A DNA stretch of 64,000 nucleotides, taken from assembly GCA_002110485.1 (NCBI GenBank), contig MOWL01000047.1, forward strand, positions 248,001 to 312,000, read 5' to 3'. Shown here one piece after another: positions 23,501 through 34,100 of the stretch (position 1 is the stretch's first letter; the number at the start of each line of letters is the position of its first letter). Both the position numbers and the translations under genes were made by a program. The notes beneath the pieces were generated by a model, which was not told the DNA's origin, ran no database searches, and was given only the letters and a program-made list of their open reading frames with translations. The DNA comes from Emergomyces orientalis. Its lineage: Eukaryota > Ascomycota > Eurotiomycetes > Onygenales > Ajellomycetaceae.

Positions 23501-26470
23501 CTGGATCTTTGGGGACTAATGGGAAATTGAAGATCCCATGATTCATCAACCATCTACCATCAACCTAGTAGATAGATCGAATAGATCCTCTTCGCAGTTA
23601 CTGAAGTCATACAGATATGGAACTAACTCTCCGGTACAGTACTTTAAAACTTTTTCCCAGAAAATCAGTTGTTATTCGCCATACACTAAAATAATAATAA
23701 CAACATCGTCAGAATCTTGGATAGATAGAGGCTTTGGCAAAACCATCCTACCGGGCGCATTCCAATTTTTGTTTTTTTCGTTTTTGAGACCAGCCCATCC
23801 CAGCTAGCCAACATCCAGCTAGAATAATAGGTAGTAGATATCCTACATCTCCCCGCGAATGCATCATCCATTATCCTCTGTCTTCACACTCACAGTGGCT
23901 GGTGAGGTATGAATGTGCGGCTGCTGCATGAGGAAAAAAATAGATTTGAAGCGTAGCCGATCATCCATCATCATCCATAGTACGGATTACTAGTACTACT
24001 ATCATCCGCCATCCCTCGTTGACATCACCGGGATGGCTAGTGTAGTTAACTCCCCAGTAACTTTCGTTAGTATAGTTATATAGTATGTTATGTTAGGGTA
24101 GGCTAATCGCCATTCTTCGCATGGCATCAAAATCGCAACCCGACGCACTGTTACGTTCCTACCTATGTAAATACGGAGGTAAATGATGACATACAGGTCG
24201 CCTGCTTCCACACTGATCACGATCTATCTTCCGCACCCCAAAAAAGGAGAAGCGGATGGTCCGATCTCCATATAACTAGTATCTATCTGGGCCAGAAGCG
24301 GAAATTTGAGGAACGAGGAAACTTTTTTTGTTTTCTTCACGTATGTAACCATGGCATGCAAAAAACCTCACCCACCGGGCATCTACAGACGAGGAGAACG
24401 TCACAGGGGATAAAACGAGAAAAGAACGCCGCCGCCCCCCACCGAGCTGCCTTTGCAGTGCGATGGATGCCTCCTGCCCGGCTCTGCCGCCCCTCGGTTT
24501 TTAAGTACTGCTTTTTTTTATTTTTATTGTTTTTTTATTATTTTTTTTTGCGCGATGCCCAATGATGACGCATTTCTTTGGTCCAGGTCTTTTATTATGT
24601 CTACCGCTCGCCATCCATATTATTACCCGTTTCGGGCTGTGTACATATAGGCGGGCGCAGCGATTGTTTGCGGGATGAAGCCAGAACGTACTATTTTTTG
24701 ACATTTCAAACAGATGCACATTGAATACACAGCTGTTTCCCTTGTCGAAAATGGCATTAAGTTAATATGAGAGCAGAAGATGCTGGAAGATATCTTTCTT
24801 TCATTTAAATATTAGTTTTTCTTACCCGTCAATTTGGGATGATGCCCCTCTTCCGAAACCCCACCCCCCACCATCATCCACCACGATGCAGGCAGCGAAA
24901 TTCTGTTTTATTTTTATATATTTTTTTAGTTGCAAAATAAAAAATAAAAAATGGTCATTCTCAGCGCCAGTTGGAATGTCAAAAACTGCATGATCAGCCT
25001 CCCTGGGCGAGTATTTAGATTGGACGATAATCCTGAGTGTGGCGGGGGCTGCATTTGGTAGAATTCATTTGTCAACTGAAGAGGCTGACTGGCTGTTGCT
25101 TATGTATAAGTTAAAATATAACTAGAGAAGTCGGGTAATTCAAAATAATGGAAAACAAAAAAAAAATAAAATAAAACATAAAACAGAGCTATATAGAAAT
25201 TTTGAATAAATTCGAAATTTCGTGGGCAACCATGGAATCATCTCTAACTTTGTTGCTAGTAGGTTACTGTACAAAAACTCTAAAAAGTAAACAAGAGCAG
25301 GTTTGATATACAGAAGCTCTTTGAAGGGAGGAGGTGAAGTGGTACTACTCTGCCTATGTATTGTTATTATTTTTTTTTATTTGATTGTGTATGGAAGTAA
25401 TAATAGAAACATCCTAGAAGATAATAGATGTTTCAGCAGTGGTGATGCGTGTATGATTTGCTGCTGATACTACAGGACTGTCAGGGATGGCTTTCAGGCA
25501 TTAGGGTTTGAAGTAGATAAGGGACACGCATTTAAAATAATAAAAGAGAACGAAGGCAAGAGAAGACAAAAGATAAATTATTGGAGGAAGAAGAAGAAGA
25601 GAAGAGGAGAAGAATAAAGAAAAATGAAAATGCAAAGGGGGAAAAGAAAATATGATTGAGTGATTGATGCCTGACGAGAAATTTTAATCCATTTTGCGAC
25701 ACCTTTTTTTGTGTGCTGGAAGCGGTTAACCAAATAAAATGGAAAGTAATAAATCAATTAAGAAAACAAATAAAGAATACTTTGAGGCCACCGCAGAACT
25801 CTGTGGAATTGCATGTCACTCCACAGATTTACTACTTTATCCGAGTCATCATCAGCAGAAAGTACTTGGGGATTCCTTTTTTCTTTTTTTTTCTTTTTTA
25901 TTTTCCCTTTCCCTCTCGCTGTGCTGTGGGCTGTTTTTCTCTCCTCTTTGTCTCTCCTCTCCCTCTTCTATCTCCATCTCCTCCTCCCCTCTTCTTCTTG
26001 TTCTTCTTTCATCAATCATCCAATATTTTAATTCTCCTGATTGAATATTGCAGTTTCTGCTGCTGCTGCGTTTAAAGGAATTTACGTAAATTCCACTATC
26101 CGCCCCGTCTGCCCACTCTCCCAAAGTATCAGCCTCTCCAAGAAATAATATCTCTCCGCCGTCGTCCTCCTCCATCGTGGTCTAAAATACCGGCCTGCGC
26201 CCTCAATCTTCCCCCCTTCGCCATTTCCATCCATTTCCATCCATTCTCTTCCTCCTCGTCTATTATTATCCTCCCTACCTTTTCTCGAGTCTGCGTCAAA
26301 CACACAACAGCCGTCCTGCCGCCATCCTCGTCCTTATATTCGTCTTCGTCCCCGTCCTTTCTCCGTCGCCAACCACGACTCCCGTGCGACACTCAGCTCT
26401 GGGCGACACTGCTTCTGAACCGTTTTCCTTCTTCAGCTGCAACCACACTTCTTCTGTCTCGATCGCCATT

Positions 26471-26515
26471 CCTCATACTCCTCATACTCCTCATATTCTT
26501 CATATTCCTCATATC
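26471..26515 (+). repeat. 9-bp tandem repeat, five units
   Basis: Units CCTCATACT twice, then CCTCATATT, CTTCATATT and CCTCATATC. It lies in the pyrimidine-rich stretch upstream of the 649-aa gene. Confidence 0.85.
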
Positions 26516-27401
26516 ATTCATTGCTCGTCTCCAACATCGCTTTGCATTCGCATCTCACACCCTTCCCGCCCATCTCACGCCCCCAGTTTTACCCATCTCC
26601 CAAGGACTTCCGGTTTCACAACCACTCCAACGCTATCTAATCGCTAAACCCACCTTTTCTTCGCCCACCCCTCCCGCTATCGATAACCAACTGCTACCAC
26701 CACCACCATCATTATCAAAAAAAAAAAAAGGAAAAAAAGAAAAAGAGACAAAAAAGAAAAGAGCTCCATTTTCTCCAGCCCTCTCTCCTCATACCTAAAT
26801 TACACCCTCAAAATAACGCAAAAGATCGATTTCTTTTTAAAAAAATTTCGATTCATTTTTGGCTGTTTTTCGTGGGCCTGTACACAACTTTCTTGGACAC
26901 ATTTTCCGTCAACCATTTCGCACTAAAACCTGCATTTTCCAGCCAACCATCGCTTTGCCCCGAATTCCAGCCTGCCCAACCGGATCTGGTGATCTCAGTT
27001 ACCCCACTGCAGATTCTCACTCTCTAAGACAGGTTCAGCATACGCACCGCCAGTTCTTCCTCGTCGCCTGAAAATCTGGGTTTTGATTGTAGAATAAAAT
27101 CCAGTCCCACCGATCTTGTCGCTGGTCACTTCAACTTCACGTCACTGAATCCATCCGGTCATTCTCCCTGCTTGAATATCTTGGGCCTTCTGGACAGACA
27201 ATTTGCAGTCTTTCCACCAAAACGTCAAGAAGCGGTTGTGAAGGGAAGAATAAAAATAAGAATAGGGATTAACAGTTGATAACACCAACGGGCACCTAAT
27301 TTGGTTTTTTGTTTTTTTCCTTCTTAACCCTCTGCTTCGCTCATTAGCGTCTGAGCTCGGTCCAGTCCTCCACTTCTTCGACTTATTCTTTGAAGACTTC
27401 G

Positions 27402-27470
27402 ATGGAGCATTTGAATGCCTCAGTGGATTCCCTCTCAGAGCTGAAATTCAGAGCCACTGTGTACAGGTGA
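27402..27470 (+). other. Upstream ORF (22 codons) in the leader of the 649-aa gene
   Basis: ATG GAG CAT through TAC AGG TGA, encoding 22 residues (MEHLNASVDSLSELKF onward), about 440 bp before the main ATG. The stop overlaps a possible intron donor (AG|GTGAAC), so it could instead be a non-coding first exon boundary. Translation is unproven. Confidence 0.4.
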
Positions 27471-27906
27471 ACAAATCTGCCTAGCCTGTGTCAAGTTTTG
27501 CCCTTCTTTCCTTTCATTAATTTATTACTTCATTTCTTCTTTTAATTTCATACACTCCTTTCGTCCTGGCGATATCCCAAACGACATATTTTGGGTAACA
27601 AAAAAGAAAAGAAACAACAAGTTGGTGGAGGAAGATAGAAGGAACAGGAGCGACGGAAATAAAACGGTTTTTTTGACGTTCTAAAGGACGAATTAGTAAT
27701 TGCGCGCTAGCCCGGAGTGTTTGTTGGCAAATCGAAGTGTCAGAACATCAGGGATAGTGAGAACAGCGTTGCCACGCAGCTGTCTTGGTTGAGAACGATT
27801 CGACGGTTCATCTATAGTCCCAGTCTGGGTCAAGGCCCATCGAACCAACGGGGCTCTCCCTAGCGAACCATACCTGCAAGCCCCACCAAACTTCGACAGT
27901 GGAGTT

Positions 27907-29856
27907 ATGGCTTCCAGGACATCTCAGCAATCGTACGCTGCCTTCTTCGAAGATTTTGATGAGGATGCCAACGTTACCATACCAGAGACTCGCACCGTTG
28001 CCAACGTTGCTGCCAAAAGATCGAAGCCTGATATTCAACAGTCAGGCACAAGTATTGACGGTGCGAGCGACTCGGGGTACTCTAGTCGAACAGCTGCCAC
28101 TGTTGGCAGTGCTGATTCACTCCCCACCGGGAAGAGAAGCCCACCTTTCGTCCAGTTGGACACTGTCATTGCCAATCGGGATATTGAACGCGTGAGGGGC
28201 CGTCCCGACGATAGAGAAAAAGAAAAAGCAAAGTCTAAGGGAAAGGATAAGGATAAGGAATCAAGGGAAACAAACTCTTTTTCTAACGGAGCAACGATAC
28301 ACGCAAGTATGCATAGAAGTTCTAGTAGACCTGCTCCCAAGCGGTCTTCTTCCAAAGCAAGAAAATGGGAAGCTACCCATGGACGCCATGCACCCGATAC
28401 CTGCCCGGATTGTGACCAGTATGGATACCACAATATGCCTATGGGACCCCCTCCTCCTCCCGACCCTCATACTATGGATTACGCTCCCTACATGCATCCC
28501 CAACTTCCTCATGGCTACGACATCCCCTCGTCTCCTCAGCCATACCACTATTCACCCATTGTTACTCAGGAAATTGTATCATCTCGTCGCGACCGTTCGA
28601 ATTCATACCATCAGAGTCGGCCCATGAGTTTCCACGCAGGGACTATGCCAGACATGAATATGTACATGCATATGGTTCCAACAACCGGCTACGAACAACA
28701 TGGCCCACCGATCTCTGCATCTGCATACGCGCACTACATGTCTCCTTATATGCTTAACGGACCTGTTGCTCCCGCCCTCCCTTCTCATATGTCGTATGAA
28801 TCCGCCCCAGCACCTAATTTCGACCGACCACGAGCGGCGTCTACCTCTCGCGCGCCTGAAAAACCGGCAGGCAGGCGAGGCTCGATGTACGGGACCCCAG
28901 TGGTAGAATACCCCCCGTCACCCTCACATCGTAGCGAAGGGTTGCAGCGAAAGACTTCTTCACGGGAAGTTCGTACTCGTCGTGAATCTCAGACTCAGTC
29001 GCAGACATACGACCCTGATGAAGATTTCTACCGCATGCCACCCCCCCCACTACCCAAAAGCAAGCCACCCGCGCAGGTCATTATTCCACCACGTCGACCA
29101 TCTGCCCGCAAAGCGGCCACTACAACATCTACCGCGACCATGCAACGGCGCCCCGAAGGATTTGATATGGATGACCTTCGTGCAGCCCTACCACCAACCC
29201 GACCAGGCCGGAAAAAGTCTAGAGATGCCGTATTACCTGAGCGACGGCCAAGTGCACCTGGTAAAACAGGCGTCAGAACCACCTCCTACCACGACCCAGG
29301 GCGAGCTGCTAGAATATCAGTTGAGAATAGCCGTCGTCGCCGCTCATCCGTCTATGGCCTGGAACAACCTAAGGACTTGGACCAAAAACAGCGTGAGGCA
29401 GAAGAATACCAGTCCTCCCGGCCATCTAGGGCGACTCCCCTCACGCTGGATAGTCTAGTAAAATCCCGCCGCAACCATCGAGCCGACAGCGACAGCGGCA
29501 GCCTCCGAACCCGCACGGACAGCAGCCGCGGCAGCGACGCCAAAACCAAGAGCGGCATCAGCAGGCCAGAAGATGACGAGATCACAGTGATGATTGGCGG
29601 TCTCAGGATCGGGGTGCCTAAGGACAATATTGATCGTCAAGTTATCAATTTACGGTCGGGCGAGGAAGGGTCTTTGGAACTTAATATTGAGGGGCGACGA
29701 CCGAAGCGGTACTTCCTCTCGCGCTCTGAGTCGCTTAATGGTGGAAGAGGGGAGATTGAAGACAATAGGCGGTTGCAGCAGGATACCTCTTCCGATCGGG
29801 CGAGTAGGCGCTCGAGTCGCTCGGGGTACAGTGGTAGAGGGCTCCTGGAGTCCTAA
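27907..29856 (+). CDS. Conserved-looking fungal disordered protein, 649 aa
   Basis: Not recognised as a named family. Intronless; low-complexity and basic throughout (Ser, Arg, Pro rich), so probably intrinsically disordered. Visible blocks: an acidic N-terminal piece (YAAFFEDFDEDANVTIP, 10-26); a charged run of Lys/Asp/Glu at 100-122; a compact candidate metal-binding patch at 153-174 (KWEATHGRHAPDTCPDCDQY) with CPDC at 166-169; a His/Met/Pro/Tyr-rich region at 175-275; poly-Pro at about 378-384; and near the C-terminus an ordered-looking segment at 556-604 (DEITVMIGGLRIGVPKDNI, then GEEGSLELNIEGRRPKRYF). The start is the first ATG after a stop-rich leader. The long upstream region and disordered content suggest a regulatory or cell-surface scaffold role, but no function is claimed. 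Confidence 0.75.
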   Translation: MASRTSQQSYAAFFEDFDEDANVTIPETRTVANVAAKRSKPDIQQSGTSIDGASDSGYSSRTAATVGSADSLPTGKRSPPFVQLDTVIANRDIERVRGRPDDREKEKAKSKGKDKDKESRETNSFSNGATIHASMHRSSSRPAPKRSSSKARKWEATHGRHAPDTCPDCDQYGYHNMPMGPPPPPDPHTMDYAPYMHPQLPHGYDIPSSPQPYHYSPIVTQEIVSSRRDRSNSYHQSRPMSFHAGTMPDMNMYMHMVPTTGYEQHGPPISASAYAHYMSPYMLNGPVAPALPSHMSYESAPAPNFDRPRAASTSRAPEKPAGRRGSMYGTPVVEYPPSPSHRSEGLQRKTSSREVRTRRESQTQSQTYDPDEDFYRMPPPPLPKSKPPAQVIIPPRRPSARKAATTTSTATMQRRPEGFDMDDLRAALPPTRPGRKKSRDAVLPERRPSAPGKTGVRTTSYHDPGRAARISVENSRRRRSSVYGLEQPKDLDQKQREAEEYQSSRPSRATPLTLDSLVKSRRNHRADSDSGSLRTRTDSSRGSDAKTKSGISRPEDDEITVMIGGLRIGVPKDNIDRQVINLRSGEEGSLELNIEGRRPKRYFLSRSESLNGGRGEIEDNRRLQQDTSSDRASRRSSRSGYSGRGLLES

Positions 29857-32786
29857 ACTGCTTCTGCCACACGGCCTACTTACTATTATCCTCTTTCATG
29901 CTTTTCAAATGCGAAAAAAAAAGTTTAAGCGAGTTACATGTTAAGCGATCGCCGGAGGGTACAAGCTGCGAATTTTGGTGGGAGAACGGCAGAGAGAACG
30001 ATGATGATGAGTCCTATACCGCATTTCCGACATCTTGGCTTTTTCTTCTCGGGGGGGAACATCACTTTCGAAAACAAAAAGAACGAAAGAAAGAACGAAA
30101 GAAAAGAAATCACTTTGGCAAAAGAAAAAATGGGAGGCTTGAGTGTCTGGTTCGGTTCCGGAAAACCCAAAAGTTTTTAACGGAAAAAAATTCGTTTTTG
30201 TTTGTTCCTCTCTTTTTCTTTTGCTATATATCCCACTATTTTTTTTATATTATAGCTTGAACGCGATGAAGCCACGAAAGCATGTAACTGGAAATCCCTT
30301 TATTATTATTTTGACTCTTTCCTTTCTTTTCCTTTTTGCTTTCTTGTTTTGATTTTGCTTCCTTCCATCTTTTTGAGCGACTTTTGCATTTCCACCTTCG
30401 CCGTCGACATTTTGATTTTTCTATCCTCGCATTCCGTCGTATTGTCATCTCCTACCCCCCGGGCCTATTTTATGTTTTTCGGCTTTATCTCACGATTTCT
30501 GCTATTTCTTTTCCTTTTATGTTTTTGCATATGTGCATGATTGGATTTTGGATTTTGGATTTTTTTGCTTATAACTTTTTATTTCCCCTTATACCTATAC
30601 TCATTCCTGCCTGCTATTTTTGCTAACAATTCACCCAACCCATTACCTCCTCCCCCGACCCCCCTTTTCTTCCCTGCCTATCTAAAACTTGTTCTGTTAC
30701 CCCCCCGTTTTTTTACCTTTCTTTTTATTTTATCGCATTTTAGTTCCTTTTCCCCTTCTGTTCCTTTTTTATTTTCTTTATTTATGCCTGTACTCCCTTT
30801 TTGACTAAGCGCTGGCGGAGGTTGAGTCATGTTAATGATCTGTACGATGTTCAACGATTTTTGCAATAAATAGCGATGTTCTCTCTGGCTTTTCGATTTT
30901 TCATTTTCACTTCTTTATAATTTTGTTCAAATTTTATTTCTAGCTCTCATATATCAGCGTGCTTTCCTTTTCTTTTCTTTTTATTTTTTTTTTATTTTCT
31001 TTTCTGGTTTCTTCCGTTTCCCCCTTTGAGCACCCTACCGAGTTTGTTATATTTATTCTATCATCTCCTTTCATTCTACTAGCTGTGCTCGTAAGACGTT
31101 GTACCCTGCCTACAAACTTCTTTTTGTCCGATTTTATTTTCTTCCTCCACAAAAAAGAAAAAGCCACCATTGCTATGCAACCGTTGAACTCTTATTATCT
31201 TTCCCTTTATTTCGTGCTGTGTTACCTGAGAGGAATAAGGCACAGGGCAGCCGTGAGTGGTAAGGATTTTTGCCCTCCGCTACGAGCGAGCAGTATATAT
31301 ATATATATAGCATTTTGATTGCTTCCTTGACTGCTTCCCTCTTTTTTTGCTCATGCCATTTCCAAGCCGCTCCAAGGATATTCTCCTTATCCCGCGGAAT
31401 CGTGTCTTTTTGGTTTTTTTGATTTCGATTTTGATTTCTGATTTTGATTTTTACCTGAAAACCTGATATTGTCCCCCAATTTACGATGTTTGTTCTATAC
31501 CCCGCTGCGTTTCGTTTCTTGATTCTTCTTCCTTTGTCTAGCTGCCCCTTTTTAGCTTCTCTGTTTCCAATTTGTGTTCAATCTCCTTTTTATGTTGGTG
31601 GAATATTAGTAAGATCTATAGCTTAGCTAGCTCTCCTTTTTGGTCTTTTCTGCTTTCTTCTTCTTCTTCTTCTTCTTCTGCTTTTTGTGTAATGTAGTAG
31701 GTAGGCTCAATCCCTTCTTCCTCTTGTTTTCCCTTTTTACAAAATTAATGTTTTATCTCTTTCTCATCACTTTTGGTTTTTGATTTCTGAGTTTCTGCCT
31801 ATATTTAGCGAGTTATTCTATTTAAATTAATTTATCTATTATATATCTATTAAATGCTGCTACTCGGTAAACCGAGGATAGCTCGATGGCCGATAAACTT
31901 CCCTTTTTTTTTCCCACCAAGCAGCTGGTGCCTGGTGGTGGGATCAGATCCGCGCTAGCCACATGAAGCTTAGTAATAAAAAAAAGCACGTGCGCCCTAA
32001 CTATTTCTCGCTGACATAAGCCTCGTTGTCCCTCGCAACGGAAACAACTGTAAACAAAGCGGGAAAAAAGAAGGCGGCTGGGAATGGGATGGGATGAGGT
32101 CACTCCCAGCCTTCAATTATCGTGGTTGAGACGAAGAAGAAAATTGGACTTTCTAACGGTGCTGTTTCTGCTTCTGTCACTTTGTTCATTTTGATTATGA
32201 AAAGGAAAGGTATTTATTTCTTTTGAGATCCTTGGCCTCTCGTGACAATAATTCCCGTGGCTGGTCTGTTGCATTCAATTAGTTTGAGCACTGACATACA
32301 TTTTGCGGGTTTTAGAAGCCAGCCATTGCCATATATTTACTCTCTTTACCAGCGGCTGGTTATTCACCATCTATCCACATCCGGGTTACGTTTACTGATT
32401 TCTACGGACTTCATCCACCGATTTTACTACCAGTTGCCAATAGAGCCTCCAGAGTGTCTCTTTGTCGCCATTTAGACCGTCAAAGAAACGTTTCCTAACA
32501 GCAACCGAATGGGATAAAACGAGAAGGGTGTCCACTGAGATCAAAGTGCTCTCTGGTTGATTCCCTTCCAACCTGAGCTGGTTTGGGCTCAGTGTACTCT
32601 GGGCTTCTGGCTGAGGCCTTAGAGTCAGGGGGAGAAGTTACTCAGTTGAAACGCCGCCTCTGTGCGCGGAGCGGTTAGATTTTGAAAAACCTGAATCTCG
32701 AGTCAGCATCTCAACAACTCTCCAAACTACAATCCTGTCACCACTTCTCCGTAGCCTCAATCAACAACCTAGCCAAACCTACAGCC
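29857..32786. other. Intergenic region, T-rich
   Basis: About 2.9 kb, strongly T/pyrimidine-rich on the + strand from 30,180 to 31,800, with (TTC)8 at 31655-31679 and an AT repeat near 31293-31310. No convincing gene. The portion before 32,787 is likely the leader of the membrane-protein gene. Confidence 0.5.
31655..31679 (+). repeat. (TTC)8 microsatellite
   Basis: Eight TTC copies in a pyrimidine-rich non-coding stretch. Confidence 0.85.
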
Positions 32787-34100
32787 ATGCCTCCATTCCT
32801 TCCCAACGCTGGGGGCTCCTCCGGTGGGATCGACGACTACATCACCACCCTCTCCAAGCGTAGAACATCACACAATCTCCTCATCTCCCAACTTCGCGAA
32901 CGCGCGCTCTCCTCTCCGATGACAGAGCTAGCCCAAACTCTCACCCCACGCGATGAGCCGGGCTCAAAACCCGTCCAGCCCAGTCGAGGCATCGTCAACC
33001 CAGGAAGCATAAACATGCAAGGTCTAATGGCACTTTTCGCCATTTTAGGCGCTGTCTTCGTACTGGCTGCCATTTGGTTCTTCTTCTGGGCAAAGAATGG
33101 CGGTTTCGTTTGGCGCAAGGGTGACTGGGAAGAATACAAATCTACAGTACTACGCCGGAAGGACTCGCAGGGTAGAACTCTCAGTGACGTGACCAAGAGC
33201 ACAGATTTGGGTGGTGGAAGTGTTGTGGGCAGAGGTTATGGTGATTATCAAAGTACCGCTGATGCTGCGACCACCGTTGGCGACTCAACAGTATTTGGTG
33301 AGAAGCCACCTCGCAAGGGCATCAGGGAAACTGCAAAAGAGAAGTTGCTGCGCAAACGGAGAGATGATCAGTGGGAAGGTGGCGGGGATGAAGATATGCG
33401 TGCATACCGTCACGAGAAACCCGCCAAAGTGGGTGGGCTTAACCGCGAAGCGGACGGTGAATATCATACCTCGGACTACACGACTTCACACGGTGGCCAG
33501 GAGGACAGCGAGTGGAGCCAAAGCCAGGCTCAGACGAATAGTCACGTCGGTCCGCTACCAGGCTACGAACCGGACCGCCGCCACTCACAGCGCCAACGCA
33601 ACGTGTCAGGCTTCTCTTTCACAACCGGTGAGGATGATGCCGTCACAAACGCTACAGAGGAACACCAATTGCGCGACCCTGCCGTGCCTTCTTCCCGACG
33701 CCGTGACAACAGCCACAGCCACCACCACCAGCGTAGCAGCCGTGGTGCTGCAGTTCCCTCTACTTCAGCTCGCCCACGTGGCCCACGCCCAAGCGCTCCC
33801 ACTACCAATCGTTCCCGCCAGTCAAGTCCGCGCAAGCGGGAGCGCACTGCGATGCCCGGTAGTTATACGGCGCCGTTGGATTTATCTTCCCATAGTTCGG
33901 ATTATATGTATGAGCAGGTTGGGCTTGCGGGGGAGTCGGATACGGGGACGGGGACGAGAAGTTATCATCATCCTATTCCTGGGTTGTCGAAGGGGTATAG
34001 GCGTGCTGATGGTGGGGAACGGGATGGAGGGGGAGGAAGGGGGAGGAGGGATAGTTTGAGTGAAAGTGAAGGGGAGGATTATGATAGTCGGTTGTCTTAA
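32787..34100 (+). CDS. Single-pass membrane protein, function unknown (437 aa)
   Basis: Not recognised as a named family. Starting at MPPFLPNAGG, the protein has a short N-terminal part, one strong transmembrane helix at about 79-101 (LMALFAILGAVFVLAAIWFFFWAK), then GGFVWRKGDWEEYKSTVLRRKD and a long hydrophilic tail rich in Ser, Gly, Arg and His. The tail has a lysine/arginine patch (IRETAKEKLLRKRRDD) and His-rich HSHHHQRSS. There is no classical signal peptide before the helix, so a signal-anchor topology is likely. An in-frame ATG 35 codons upstream (32,682) would add MKNLNLESAS...; the internal ATG sits in better context (ACAGCCATGC) and precedes the more protein-like sequence. The final 3' part is very GC/G-rich and encodes DGGERDGGGGRGRRDS-type low complexity. 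Confidence 0.78.
   Translation: MPPFLPNAGGSSGGIDDYITTLSKRRTSHNLLISQLRERALSSPMTELAQTLTPRDEPGSKPVQPSRGIVNPGSINMQGLMALFAILGAVFVLAAIWFFFWAKNGGFVWRKGDWEEYKSTVLRRKDSQGRTLSDVTKSTDLGGGSVVGRGYGDYQSTADAATTVGDSTVFGEKPPRKGIRETAKEKLLRKRRDDQWEGGGDEDMRAYRHEKPAKVGGLNREADGEYHTSDYTTSHGGQEDSEWSQSQAQTNSHVGPLPGYEPDRRHSQRQRNVSGFSFTTGEDDAVTNATEEHQLRDPAVPSSRRRDNSHSHHHQRSSRGAAVPSTSARPRGPRPSAPTTNRSRQSSPRKRERTAMPGSYTAPLDLSSHSSDYMYEQVGLAGESDTGTGTRSYHHPIPGLSKGYRRADGGERDGGGGRGRRDSLSESEGEDYDSRLS

Larger units (their letters stand above)
19448..27906. other. 8.4-kb gene desert, simple-repeat rich, ending in a long leader
   Basis: No open frame here has recognisable protein features or splices convincingly. The stretch is dense in homopolymers and short tandem repeats: (AT)n near 19789, a 19-C run at 20509, poly-A near 22227, pyrimidine-rich tracts at 25870-26060 and a 9-mer tandem at 26471. 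The last 1.5-2 kb (about 26,000-27,900) is CT-rich, contains a short uORF, and probably serves as the promoter and 5' leader of the 649-aa gene. Such length upstream of one gene suggests complex regulation or an undetected non-coding RNA; the sequence alone does not decide. Confidence 0.5.

Noticed and set aside
33211..34059. 282-codon frame overlapping the membrane-protein gene
   Set aside because: It is the +1 frame of the membrane-protein gene's repetitive tail; low complexity without domain features.
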